64,000 bases of DNA from Apus apus (Eukaryota; Chordata; Aves; Apodiformes; Apodidae): contig NC_067304.1 of NCBI RefSeq assembly GCF_020740795.1, forward strand, positions 2,284,056 through 2,348,055, given 5' to 3'. A model generated the notes under the pieces. That model saw nothing but the letters and a program-made list of their open reading frames with translations, did not search any database and had not been told where the DNA came from. The position numbers and the translations under genes are program-made. Shown here piece after piece: positions 46,501 through 57,999 of the stretch (the stretch's first letter is position 1; each line of letters starts with the position of its first letter).

Positions 46501-49500
46501 AGTTAACAAGGAGAGTGTTGGCTCCCTCTGGTTTCACCCGAATCATCAACCCAGCTCTACTCAGTGGTGGAAACCACAGGTCATCACACCACTGCTCTGG
46601 AAGATCCACTGCTGAAGAACTCCTGGCAAGCACCTGGTGCTCCCCATGGGCAGGATCCAGATCCACAACCAGCCCTTTGCAGAGTGAAACTGCACAGCCC
46701 AGTCCTTCTGTATGGGGAACTCCTCTTTAGTCAATCTCATAAAGTCAAACCAAGAGCAAACCTCACAGAATTAAAAGATAATTACAACTAAAAATGAAAA
46801 CAGGAAGAAGCTCTTCATGCTACATGATCCTGTCCAACTCCCAGCCTCAAGATATTATGATGCCAATTAGCAACATCAGAGAGAAGTTAAAAGTAGGCAG
46901 GTGTTTACATGAACAACACTACCCATCATCAGGCTGGAGAGCATCAACAAAGTAAGGTCTCACACTCCAAGGCAGAAGCCAAACAACAACAGTGATTTAA
47001 ATGTTTGCAAATTCCTCACACAGCCTCTTACACCCTTTATGAAGCCTCCAACACTGATTTCAAGCAAACAAGTTGTAGCACTGGTTTGATCTCTTACACT
47101 GAAGCTCCAGTCAAAGGAGACTGGAGCAGGACTGAAGCGTTTATGTCTCCTTTAACTTTTTAAATTTCTTTGATCTTATAATCCCTCATTCTGTCATTAA
47201 ATCAACCACTTCAGTAGCAAAGGAAAGCAAGGCTGTTTGCATAAAGTAAATCGTGTTTGAGGTGCTCAGCAACAAGACAGGATCAATAAGAGAATGAATG
47301 ATGGCTGATATAAAGACCACACTTCTTGCCCAGAACAGAAAAGAACCCAAAAATTAAGGAATCAATTCAGGAGCCCTGAGCAGAAGGACAAGGAGCTCCT
47401 GGAGAGAGTCCAGAGGAGGCCTCAGAGATGATCCAAGGGCTGGAGCAGCTCTGCTCTGGAGACAGGCTGGGAGAGTTGGGGTGTTCAGCCTGGAGAAGAG
47501 AAGGCTCCAGGGAGACCTTAGAGCAGCTTCCAGTGCCTGAAGGGGCTCCAGGAAAGCTGGGGAGGGACATGGGACAACGGCAGGGAGTGAGAGGACAAGG
47601 GGGAATGGATGAAAACTGGAAGAGGGAGATTTAGGTCTTAAAGATCATCTAGATCTAACCCCCCTGCATGGGCAGGGACACCTCCCACCAGCCCAGGCTG
47701 CTCCAAGCCCCATCCAACCTGCCCTTCAACACTGCTAGGGATGGGGCAGCCACAGCTTCCCTGGGCAACCTGGGCCAGGGTCTCACCACCCTCACAGCAA
47801 AGAATTCCCTCCTCATCTCCAACCTCAAGCTTTCCTCTTCTAGTTTTAATTCATTCCCCCTCATCCTCTCACTCCCTGCCCTTGTCCCAAGTCCCTCCCC
47901 AGCTTTCCTGGAGCCCCTTCAGGCACTGGAAGGCCAAGCTCTCAGTTTCCCAGCACTCTGCAGCTCAACACTGGTTCTGAGGGGAGAAGCTGAGAAGCTC
48001 CAGCCTGTGACAGACACAGGGAGAGGTGGCTGCACATCCAAAAATCAGACTCTATGAAAAGAGGAAAAGGCTCAGGAAAAACTCTTTGAGTTCCTCCACT
48101 GCCTCCTGTAGTGCCTGCATGGGTCTGAAGCTCAGTGGAGCTCAGTTTACCCACCTGCTCCCGTTTGAGCTTCTCCCTCTTACGGATCAGCTCGATCAGC
48201 AGCCGCGCTCGCTCCAGGTCGTGCCGCAGTTTCTGCCAGTACTTCAGCTCCTCCTTCACTGCACTGGTCTTCTCATCCTGCTCCTTCTGCAAGACACAAC
48301 AGTGGGGTGAGATGAAAAAAAACCCACAACTGTGGTTTCCTGGTTTCCTCCTCTTTCCAGGCATCCCCTGGGAGTTGCTCTCCTAGTCTTCCTGCTGTCT
48401 GCTTGCCTCTTTTCAGGCTACAAGCCCCTCCTTCCTACAGCTCACAGCTGTCTCACAAACACAGCATCTCTGGATTATGTTATCAGGGATGTTGGGATTA
48501 AATCACACTGCAGCTACACTCTGGGAACATGCTTCAGTGCATTCTCACTTAAACCCTCCCTGCTTTTACATCCAAGTTCACTACAGAGGCTGGAAACCCT
48601 TTCCCCTGGCTGCTGGGCATCTAAGAGGCAGCCCAAAGAGTTACAGCAGAAAGGGAAGGGAAAGCATAGGAGAAAAGAGCTGTTAATAATCCTCTTGGGA
48701 ACCAAGAAGAAAGAGAACCAATCATGAGATTTAACAAGAAGAGATTGGCCAAAACACAAAGGAACAGTCAAGGCTGGGAGACGAGCTCACACCTTCCAAG
48801 ATACAGTGGAGTGGCTTCATCATCCTCCCTCTCCTAAATCTGCAGCTCTTCACATGGTTCTGAGGAGCTAGCTGAAGTGCACACACTGTCACAGGACTGC
48901 CAAGAGAGGACACTTGCTTCACAAGATCTTGAAGGTTTGTATTTCTAGGACATTGAAAAACTTCCTGATGGTAAACTGCCAACTTAACACACCAAGGAAA
49001 CGCTGCACTTCCCCAAGCTCCAGACTGATGGGTGGGAAAAAATTGTTTTATTAGTCACCCAGAGCAGTCTTCGTGCAAACCAGAAGCCTAAAAATTCCTC
49101 CAACTCCAGTAAAAATACATGTCCACAACGTGCACAATGTCTCCCAATGGGCTTGGGTGTTAGGAAGAATTTCTTCACCAAAAGGGTTATCAGGCATTGG
49201 AACAGGCTGCCCAGGGGTGGAGTCACCATCCCTGGAGGGATTTAGGAGTCATATAGACATAGTACTGAGGAATATGGTTTAAATGAGGACTTGTCTGTGT
49301 TAGGTTAACAGTTGGACTTCATCTTGAAGGTCTTTTCCAACCTAGGTGATTCTGTGACTGCTTCATTCCTTCACCAACCACTTCTTGTGCCAAACACCAC
49401 GCTGTTTAACAGCATCCAGGTGCAGTGAGTCTGCAGGCCAGCTCAGAGGAGGAAGCAAAAGAGTCCAGAGCTGATGGTTATGTCTAAACTTCCATATGAA

Positions 49501-52500
49501 TGTGCATGGGAGGGTCAGAAATGGAAGCTGCAGGAAGAATGACCCAAACTGGAATTTGGCCAGGACTCTGGAGCTAACACCCATTTTCTTGAGGGGACCT
49601 TTAATCACTCTTGAGGAACGTGGTTTTATGATTCATCTAAGGCATCAGTCCATGGAGGGCCCATCACACCTTTGCACAATCCCAGGTCTCCTGCCTCAGG
49701 GAGAAACCTCTTCCCTGCTGTCTCATCAACACCAACTCCAGTGGCATGATGGACATCCCACTGCTACACTAACTCAGCTCTTCAGGCACGAGCACCCCAA
49801 GAGGAGACCAAAGGACATTTCCATGAGGTCACCCTCTGATCCTTTCACCCTCCCTCCCTTTCCCAGCCACGTGTCAAGCACATCTCCCCCTGGAATGAGA
49901 CGTGTGTGTCCCCTCCTGAGGTTCAGCTGAGGAGCAGTACCTGCTCGGCGCTCCGCTGGGACTGGAGGTGCGAGTGCAGGCGCCGGATCAGGGGCACCCC
50001 GTTCCTGGCCTGCCGCTTCAGCAGCCAGTAGTTGTGGAGCCTCTGCATGAACTGGTTCTTCCTCTGGAAGGAGAGGCCACTGCAGATTTTGTTCAGCCTG
50101 AAGGAAGCAAAAGAGGTGTCAGGGAGCCAACTGCAACTCCAGCGTGACCCTGGCGATGCCTCAGGTTTCTCAAGGTAGCTCTGAGGTGCTGTGTCAAGGC
50201 AGGCCCTGAATGACACACCCACCTGGTCCCATCATGAAGACCTTGAGCCCATCATGAATACATTCACCTCTACTTTTCACAATGTATCCCAATTTTAATA
50301 GCAGCTCAGCTGGAGGTTCTCACCAAGCACCTGTCCCAGCACAGTCAGAGCACACAACCACCAATTCAGCTCAGAGGCTCCACTTCATAGAATCAAGGGA
50401 TGGTTTGGGTTGGAAAGGACCCTAAAGATCACCCATTTCCAACCCCCTGCATGGGCAGGGACACCTCCCACCAGCCCAGGCTGCTCCAAGCCCCATCCAA
50501 CCTGCCCTTCAACACTGCCAGGGATGGGGCAGCCACAGCTTCTCTGGGCAACCTGGGCCAGGGTCTCACCACCCTCACACCGAAGAATTTCCTCCTCATC
50601 TCCAACCTCAATCTCTCTCTTCCACTTTTCATCCATCCCCCTCATCCCATCCCTCCCTGCCCTTGTCCCAAGCCCCTCCCCAGCTTTCCTGGAGCCTCTT
50701 CAGGCACTGGAAGGTGCTCTAAGGTCTCTCTGGAGCCTTCTCTTCTCCAGCCTGAACACCCCAACTCTCCCAGCCTGTCTCCGGAGCAGAGCTGCTCCAG
50801 CCCTCCCATCATCTCTGAGGTCTCCTCTGGACTCTCTCCAGGAGCTCCATGTGCTTCTTATGCTGGTGGGTATTTCAAAATACGGGGGGGCAGTATGTTG
50901 GGAAGTATTTAAAAACTACTTTCAGTGTCAGGAACTTTCCTGGGGGTCATTTAGATCTGATGTTATTGAGCTGCAGCCTGGGAAAATAATGTGGCAAGAG
51001 CCCAAGAATGATATAGCACCTATTTCAATCTATCCAAACCATTCACTGGATTAAATGTGGTGCATTATCAGCAGCTTTCTAAAGCTTATCTGTTAAAATA
51101 CCAGTGTCACATCACCACACTCCCTCAGGCACCAAATGAAAATTCAGCACTACCTAGTTTTGCACAAGAGAGGAAAAAAAAAGACACAGCCAAACTCAGA
51201 GCTGCCTGCAACCCTGACAAGTTTGACACGCTCTGTGATGGAAGAGGGAATTAAGAACCCATGAAATGAGATTAAAAAAGCATTTAACAGCAGGATGACC
51301 CCTCCCTGCCTGCCAATTTGAAGTATTTTAAAAACACCTTCAGAGCCAACTGTGTAAATTCAGAGGCTAGATGGGTGCTTGGCTTCTAGGGACTATCATG
51401 GATTCTGTCACCCATTTTGGGAGAGGTGTCTGGCAAGGCAGGAAAACCAGAGTGTGCCAGTGACACTGGGCAGGGAGGATTCTGGAGAGCACGCTCTGAA
51501 CGCTGTTACTGCCAGGTCCTGACTGAAGATTCAGTGTTTCCAAGATCAAGGAGAGGGACCAAGCCCTCAGAACAGACCCTGCCCAGCTGTCCAGCTCCTG
51601 CCTACCCACCTGCAACACTCACCTGTAAGAGGGGATTTGTGCAACTGTCACCATGGGCACAGACGAACGCTCGTTGGTCACATCACCAGGCTCCTTTTTG
51701 ATCTTCTGCTTCAATTTCACTTGGTTCTTTTTCAGAGACCCTTTGGGAGGGCCCAAATTGGCTTCCTCCTCTTTCTCCTCCTTCACAGTGTCCTCCTGCC
51801 CCTCACCATTAGGAGCTGGAGACCCTTTTTTCAACATCCCAGGCGGGGAATGACTCCCACAATAGGCAGTCTTGCGCACGGTGAACGTCGTGCCGTTGAT
51901 GCTGGTTTCCCTCATGGGTTCAATCTTCATGAAGAGACCAGCCCGCTGGGCACAGGTGACATGGAAGGCAGTGTAACAGTTCACCTTGTGGCACTGGATG
52001 GCAGCTCCCATGCCTTTCTGCTTGCAGATATAGCACGTGAGCTTCCACCGAGCCGGGGGGATGTTATTTATCCCTTCAATGGGCTCCAGGAACACAGTGT
52101 TTGCAAAGCAGACCTCTGGGATCCAGATGGCACAAACCACGTGAGCCCAGCGGCCGTCGCTGGTCTGCTTGAAGGCTCCTCCTTTGTTGGGGCAAAGGAC
52201 ACAATCCACAGGGCGAGAAGGGGACTGCAAGCAGCAGCGACAAAGCCACTGCCCCTCGGGGATGTAGGGGACGCCGTAACACTCCTGGTGCACGGCCAGA
52301 TTGCAGATATCACAGAAGAGGATGACATTGCTGTTGTGACACTCATCATCCATGCAGACACAGCAGAAGGCATCCTCATCAATGAGGGATTGCTGAGCCC
52401 CGTTGTTCCGGCTCTCGAGGTACGACTCCTTTTCCAACCTGTCCACCAGCAGCTCAAAAGTGTCAGCAGAAACTGATCCATAACCATCGTCCCTTCTCTT

Positions 52501-53007
52501 CTCATTGACCATTTCCAGCCACGCCAGGTCCTCCTCGTCCATGTCATACTCCACCTCTACATCGAGGTCCTCAGGAGGCTTTTCAATGTACCTGTAGTAG
52601 GCAGCAGGCAGAGGAGGAGCATCTGGCTGGCTGAAGGAGTCCACCAGTCGGAAGCTGGGCTGGGGTAAGTGTAAAGATATCCCTGGCACGTGTTTGGAGC
52701 AGGACTCCTTCTTCTTGCCTTTGGAAGGCGTTTTCTTAGATCTGGAAGGGAAAAGGGGCTGCTCGCTGTTCTCCTTGTTGCTGTTGCACTCTGTGATGTC
52801 CTGGGCAGTCAGCTCGTCCTCCGTGATGATCTTCAAGGGGTCGTAGATGCCGATGCGGTGCAGCCGCCCCTCGATGTCCACCTCCACCATCCGCTGGGCC
52901 TGCGCGTACGTCAGGGTCTCCCGGCTGGGTGAGCACTTGAGGCTGTAGGGAGAGGGGGAACGTCTCCCCCCCAGGGGCTGCCGGGACCTCCTCCGAGGCT
53001 TCCTCAT
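37509..53007 (-). CDS. BRPF3: BRPF3, bromodomain and PHD finger-containing protein 3, 12 coding exons, 1166 aa
   Basis: Coding exons in transcript order (high to low): 53007-51623, 50097-49941, 48286-48155, 46474-46346, 45792-45480, 44040-43774, 43325-42837, 40355-40262, 39541-39444, 38691-38594, 38210-38056, 37692-37509; sum 3501 nt. The protein is the scaffold of MOZ/MORF/HBO1 acetyltransferase complexes with ING4/5 and MEAF6, chiefly with HBO1 for H3K14 acetylation. Domains: EPL1-like region (about 40-200), PHD1 (213-262, CCVC..FCDIC..HQEC), zinc knuckle and PHD2 (about 265-385), basic linker (428-440), bromodomain (about 569-676, acetyl-lysine-binding Asn648 in YNAKD), and PWWP (about 1037-1120, with GYPSYPAL). 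Start [10 protein letters not shown] matches mammalian BRPF3 and follows an intron acceptor by 18 nt. It is about 39 aa shorter than human (1205 as recalled), mainly in linkers. Intron 4 is GC-AG. BRD1 and BRPF1 fit less well. Confidence 0.97.
38965..39242 (-). mobile_element. CR1 fragment, internally deleted
   Basis: In a BRPF3 intron (38692-39443). Starts with AAAGATCATCTAGATCCACC; after CTCCAAGCCCCATCCAAGGA it skips to AATTTCCTCCTCATGTCCAA, so an internal segment seen in sister copies is absent. Confidence 0.93.
39244..39298 (+). mobile_element. CR1 tail, opposite orientation to its neighbour
   Basis: Short forward tail (GACTTTTGATCTTAAAGGTC, then TTGATTCTATAACA) abutting the 5' end of the reverse CR1 at 38965-39242. 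Confidence 0.65.
39863..40086 (+). mobile_element. CR1 fragment with 3' end
   Basis: In a BRPF3 intron. Starts at GATTGAGGTTGGACATGAGG and ends at AACCATCCCATGATA, same subtype as the 27 kb copy. Confidence 0.95.
41650..42062 (-). mobile_element. CR1 fragment with 3' end
   Basis: In the 40.4-42.8 kb BRPF3 intron. Reverse copy from CACAGAATGGTTGGGGTTGG to CAGAGCTGCTCCAGCCC. Apparent proteins translated here recur at every reverse CR1 copy and are repeat products. Confidence 0.95.
42480..42652 (+). mobile_element. CR1 3'-end fragment
   Basis: In the same BRPF3 intron as the 41.65-kb copy, opposite orientation, 420 bp apart. Ends with the duplicated tail CATGATTCTATGCCATGATT, typical of the CR1 3' octamer repeat. 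Confidence 0.95.
43460..43722 (-). mobile_element. CR1 fragment with 3' end
   Basis: In the short BRPF3 intron 43326-43773, filling most of it. Contains CACAGAATCATTTGGGTTGG, CAGCAGGGTCACCTACAGTA and GAATGTCTCCAGAGGAGACT. It ends about 50 bp before the splice donor. Confidence 0.92.
44886..45287 (-). mobile_element. CR1 fragment with 3' end
   Basis: In BRPF3 intron 44041-45479. Same subtype as 28158-28732; the two share long identical stretches such as GATGAGGTCCCCACCACCTC. Confidence 0.94.
46040..46263 (+). mobile_element. CR1 fragment with 3' end
   Basis: In BRPF3 intron 45793-46345. Contains GGCTGTGGAGTCTCCTCTGG and CAGGGGGTTGGACTAGATGA. Ends about 80 bp from the GC splice donor at 46345. 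Confidence 0.92.
46480..47370. other. BRPF3 intronic DNA, no feature recognised
   Basis: Part of the intron 46475-48154. AT-richer than the rest, with no transposon, RNA gene or exon signal that I could recognise. Confidence 0.45.
47373..47631 (+). mobile_element. CR1 fragment lacking its 3' end
   Basis: Forward copy from GAGCAGAAGGACAAGGAGCT to GGAAGAGGGAGATTTAGG, where it stops and a reverse CR1 begins at once. The two copies overlap in CR1 coordinates and so form an inverted repeat. Confidence 0.93.
47634..47934 (-). mobile_element. CR1 fragment with 3' end, abutting the previous one
   Basis: Reverse copy from AAAGATCATCTAGATCTAAC to CTTCAGGCACTGGAAGG. Its 3' end meets the broken end of the forward copy, consistent with insertion into or next to it. 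Confidence 0.94.
49152..49358 (+). mobile_element. CR1 fragment, diverged subtype
   Basis: In BRPF3 intron 48287-49940. Signature GTGTTAGGAAGAATTTCTTC, GGAACAGGCTGCCCAGGGGT, TTGAAGGTCTTTTCCAACCT and GATTCTGTGA. More diverged than the other copies. Confidence 0.88.
50386..50862 (-). mobile_element. CR1 fragment, long, with 3' end
   Basis: In BRPF3 intron 50098-51622. From CATAGAATCAAGGGATGGTT to CTCCATGTGCTTCTTATGCT; about 475 bp and close in sequence to the 41.65-kb copy. Confidence 0.95.
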
Positions 53008-53235
53008 GGCTGCGCTCCAGGGAGCCTGCAGCAAACCAGGAGAGAGGGCAGGGTAAGGCCAGGAGACAAGCAAGGAGCTCAGAAACAGCGCTGCAGGGCA
53101 GCAACACTCCTACTGGAGACTCCACCATTTACTGAGGCCTCTTCACTTTCTTATACAGAAGCAGGTATGGACAGATCAACCCAGCCCACAGCACCCTCCA
53201 GCCTGCTCTGTTCCCATGCCAGGATACACCTAGAA

Positions 53236-53545
53236 CCACAGAAGGGTTAAGGTTGGAAGGGACCTTAAAGATCACCAGGTTCCAACCTCCCTGCTATGAG
53301 CAGGGACACCTCCCACCAGACCAGGCTGCTCAAGCCTCATCAACCTCCAGGGATGGGGCTTCCACAATCTCCCTGGGCAACCTGTTCCAGGACCTTGCTA
53401 CCCTCATGGTGAAGAATTTCTTCCTAATACCTGACCTAAATCTCCCCTCTTTCAGTTTAAAACCATCACCCCTTGTTCTATCACTGTCTTCTCTGGTGAA
53501 AAGCCCCCCCCCAGCTTTCCTGAAGCCCCTTCAGGTACTGGAATA
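53236..53545 (-). mobile_element. CR1 fragment with 3' end
   Basis: In BRPF3 intron 1. Starts CACAGAAGGGTTAAGGTTGG and includes GAGCAGGGACACCTCCCACC; ends at CCCCTTCAGGTACTGGAA. Confidence 0.92.
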
Positions 53546-53559
53546 TAAACACCCCCACA

Positions 53560-56500
53560 CCACCAGGGAAGAGCTGGAATATATTTTCCAGGATAGCATC
53601 CACCCAGTTTGTTGTGCATCCAGCTCAGCAAACCACTCAGATCCCCCAAAACTCAAAGCAGCACTTGTCCCATCTGCCTGCTCCACTCACACAAGCCAAG
53701 GAGTTCCCTGTTGTTTTGCCAATGGCTTTTCTTTTATACCCCCAACAGCATATGAAATGTTTTCCAGATGGAAAGGAAAGCCCTGTTCCTGCCCTGTGAA
53801 AGCAGTTTCCAGTTTCTTTTTGTCACTGAGCTCCAGATAAGAAAACTAGCAGTGCTCCTCCATTGCATATGCAAAAAGTCCTGTAAAGAAAAATCATCCT
53901 CCAGCTTTGCTCTCCCTTCTGTTCCTTGCACCACCCTCCAGTGTTGACTGAACAGACTGTGTCCTTCCCAACATGCAAAATGGGTCACAAAAGCCCAAAC
54001 CAGAGCATGAACTGAGCAACCTAACAGGTGCTGGGAGTGCATCCCTTCTGCTCCTTGGTGGGATCCATAAGGAAGTGAAGGGGAACAAGCAGCATGGATC
54101 CAGATGGACTTACTAGTTTTGGCTCAGAGTTAGCCCCTCTGGAGCCACAATCCGTGTTCAGGCCCCTGAGCTGGTTCTGCATGGAGGGTCCAAAGGGGTC
54201 CGAGCAGCAAAGCAGCAGGAACAGCTTCTGGGCTGCACCAGGAACTGTGCAATGGTATTTGCTCAGAGCCTTAACTAAAAGCCCAGTCTGTGTCCTCACA
54301 AACTGCTAATCAGCAACCCAGATAATTATTTGAGAGTCAGTTCCTGACAGAAAGGAGGTGCCTGTCAAGGGGGAGTGGAACAGAAACCTGGAGCTGGTGA
54401 GGTGAACTGGGGAAGGATGGAGAGGCAGGGCAGGACCCTGGCCATCAGAGGAGGGAGGCAGAGAAAAGGGGGAGAGGAGAGGAAGCCAAGTGAGTAATGC
54501 CCATGAGAAGGGCAGCATCAGGGATGGGAACATGAGCTATGGGAAGAAAAGGGCTGAAACAGAAACAAGTTGAAAAGGAGACAAAGAAAAGCAAATGTGA
54601 AATCCTCCCGAGCAGATAAGTCAGCCCAGAGCTTATCTGTTGCTACACAGGGGCCTGAAACCAGCACCTCACACTTATTTAGAGCAAACCACACTGCCAG
54701 CCCCTTTCTGTGGGACCTGCAGACAAGAAAACACACTGCAAACCTATAATCTGTACTCAGCTGCTGCATTACTTCTGCTCTGTAGAGGACATAGGTCCAC
54801 AAACTCAACTGTGTGTGTCAGAGCAAGCAGCAGCCCGCAGGACCAGGACCTACAAGTGCAGAGCTTATTCCAGAAAAGAACTAACAACTTCCAGGAGCAA
54901 CACACTTTTCTTGAAAAGCCTGGCTCTGTGAACCGTGGGATTAAGCCACGACACAACGTGTGTCCTAAGAAACCAACAGGCTTTGGGACAAGTTTCCAAA
55001 CTCCCCTCTGCATCCACAGAAATAAGCTGCAGATGCCAGTTTCTGTACACACACCAGTAAGGATGGAGCCTGTAAGCACAATTTCATCTCAGATGACAAT
55101 TTCCACCTACAAATACAGGTACCACGGATTTCAGGACCTTTGCCTTAAAACTCTAAGCAGCCACTTGACCAGCAGACTGCAGAAGCCCAACTGATCTTGT
55201 CCCAGCTGAGCTCTGATGGCTTCAATCAGTGAGGAAAAAGGTTTTTAAAATAAGGGGATGAAGGCAACTTGGTCACCAAATGAAAGAAACAGAAAATCCT
55301 GCCATCAAACAGCCCTCTTATAATTCAGGAAGGTATGAACAGAGAAGGTATTGGAGGCAACAAGTCTTATATGCAAAAAGATACGGGAGGATAAAGTAAT
55401 TAGCATGAGCTGACCACAGTCTTAATTAATTTTGTGTTCAGGAAAAGTGAGGTGTTAGCTGATTGCTGGGAGTGCTGAAGGACGAGCAAATTTCAGCAAA
55501 ATCAGCACCTGAAGGGTTATTTTACCTGTTGATGGGGAAAACAAGGGTAGGTTCCTGTTGCTTTAGTGAAACAATCAATGTATTGTCTAGAGAAATTACC
55601 CGAAGTGGGCACCACAGCAACGCTCATTTGTAAAACAATTACTTAAGTGTTACGCAGAAGCATCTAAAGCAGCACGGAAACTGCTGCCAAGAAGAGCTGA
55701 GGACCTAGGACAAGGCATGCACCGGGATATTAGCAGAGAGACACAGCTACCCACCTCCAAAATACCTTGAAAGCAGCCCTGAAATGAACTCAGACACACT
55801 GAGCTGAACACCGCGACCTTGTCTGCAACAACAGAAACTCCTAAGCAGCAATCTAGGAATGTTTTGATCTCCTCGGCAAACTTGGAAAACACCTCCCAGG
55901 CACGGATAAAAAAGAATCCCTCTGCAAACAGCACCCGTGCAAGCTGAAATGCTGAAAGAGACTCGGTTTCAGTGGGGTTATGTGCTGTTTCAGCCCGTGC
56001 TGCTTCTGTCGCAGCACGGACAAAGGTTGCTGATGTGAAAGCAGAAAGTTCAAACAATCCTCTCGCCGTCCCACAGCGTGCTCAAGGCTTTCCAAAAACC
56101 TCCCATCGTCCATTTCCGCTGGGTATTGCGCCAGGAGCAGGGGGTGAGGTTCCTAGAGAGCACAACCGAGCAAACAACGTGGCTACAACTCACAAAGCCG
56201 CCGGGGATGAACTTAATTCCACCCCAGCAGCGGTTCAGTCCTCCCGAGTTTCACACCTGGGGGCCAGAGGTCTGCAAAAGCTGACCAAGAAAAACAAGCC
56301 CACCACCAGGAGACCTCAGCTTACTATCAAGAGGTTGAAAGCTCCGCTGGAAAAAAAAAAACAAACAGCAAACCTGGGGGAGCTCCACGTATTGGAAAAG
56401 ATCACAATTTAGGCTCCTATTGTACGTGCAGCCAGAAAAAAATCCAGCAGAAGTGGATCCTCTAAAGGAAGGGCTACCCAGCACTGTGATGTACACCCAC

Positions 56501-57490
56501 GCAACAGATCAGAGGCAGCCTCTCACACCACAGATCTCAGTCCCCTTCCCACCCCTCCTTCCCACCACAGTCTTTTCTTTCCAGCCTTTCCATGCTGAAC
56601 AACCAAGGATTTTCTTTCCAGCACGTTTCTTTGCTAACCTGCAGAGGACACAAGGCTGGAGCTCAAGGCAGTGCTGCTGGGGGAGTTTCCTGGCTCTTTC
56701 CAACAAGGCTCGGGGATGCCAGTGAAGAGACAAGTCCCATGATGATGAAGACCTCCAGTGATGTGCAGTGAGGAGAAGGACACCTGGACCTTGGTGGGCA
56801 GCAGCAGATGGCAACAAGGTGGCTCCTGCTTCTCTCCAGCACACCGTGAGTTACCGGCAGTGGATACAGCCCTGAAAAGTTTGGGTTCTGCTGTTACTGG
56901 AGGCTGTCTCTCTCTGGTGCACCAAGTCAAACACAAGGTCTGGAGATGTTCCTCCTCATCGCCATCCCAAGCTGGCAGCCACGCAGCTCCAGGCAGGCAC
57001 TTGTTCCTGTTCGTTGGGATTTAAAACCTCTTCCTGCGCAGCCAGGAACAGACACCTAGGGAGCTATTTAAGAAACTAATCCATAAAACAACGGCAACGG
57101 ATGCCAGAGGAAAGAGACTGGGAACAGTTGCAACCCCCTTTCCACCTTGCTTTTGCCAACCACAAATGCCAAGCAAAGCTCCCGCTGCCCTCGCCAATGT
57201 CCCTGCCCCGTCTGTGTTTGCCATAGGCCCAGATTCCACCCCCGGGAGACCTGCCAAGGGCTCACACCCCTCATGCCCACCCTGACACCTGCAATGAAGT
57301 GTGTCAGTGCTCAGCAGAAGTTGTGGAAGAGCTGCTGACCCAGCACCTGCCCTGGCTCACGCAGAGATCTTTATCAACCCCCTGATATTTCTGTACTCAA
57401 GTCAAGCTGCGGCACGTGCAGGGAGGGTGCAAGGCATTACGGTCGGTCTGTGGAGGAAACTGAAGGTAAAAGTCTGGGCTGAGCAACAGG
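53560..57490. other. BRPF3 intron 1 interior, nothing recognised
   Basis: Mostly unique-looking AT-moderate DNA. No exon, RNA gene or transposon could be supported. Short ORFs on both strands lack homology or splice context. Confidence 0.45.
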
Positions 57491-57503
57491 TTGTGCACGC
57501 CGT

Positions 57504-57950
57504 GAGTTGTGCCCGGCCTCAGCACCACTCAGAGGGAATGCAATGAGCTGTGTCTGGTCTCAGCACCACTCAGAGGGAACGCAATGAGTTGTGCCCAGCC
57601 ACAGCACCACTCAGAGGGAATGCAATGAGCTGTGTCTGGCCTCAGCACTGCTCTGAGGGAATGCAATGAGCTGTGTCTGGTCTCAGCACCACTCAGAGGG
57701 AACGCAATGAGCTGTGTCTGGCCTCAGCACCGCTCTGAGGGAATGCAATGAGCTGTGCCCGGCCTCAGCACTGCTCTGAGGGAATGCAATGAGCTGCGTC
57801 TGGTCTCAGCACCACTCAGAGGGAACGCAATGAGCTGTGCCCGGCCTCAGCACCACTCAGAGGGAATGCAATGAGCTGTGTCTGGCCTCAACAGCAGCTG
57901 AGGAAACGCAATGAGCTGTGCCCGGCCTCAGCAGCAGCTGAGGGAACCAT
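57504..57950. repeat. 41-bp minisatellite, about 10.8 copies
   Basis: GAGCTGTG (first unit GAGTTGTG) recurs at 57504, 57545, 57586, 57627, 57668, 57709, 57750, 57791, 57832 and 57873: exactly 41 bp apart, then one shorter unit. Two unit types differing at CACCACTCAGAGGGAACG versus CACTGCTCTGAGGGAATG are interspersed. The array is in BRPF3 intron 1, 0.7 kb from the donor. A diverged unit may recur near 58096 (GATGAGCTGCGCGGGGTCTC). Confidence 0.96.
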
Positions 57951-57999
57951 GACACAACACGGGCCACACCAGGTGCCATCCGGGCACTCCCTTCAGGAG

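Noticed and set aside
47373-47934. Twin-primed CR1 insertion
   Set aside because: In twin priming the inverted part lies 5' of the intact 3' part; here it lies beyond the 3' end and the two copies overlap in content, so two insertions are more likely.
57504-57950. CRISPR-like array
   Set aside because: Regular 41-bp periodicity but without separate conserved repeats and variable spacers; whole units are near-identical, as in a minisatellite, in a vertebrate genome.
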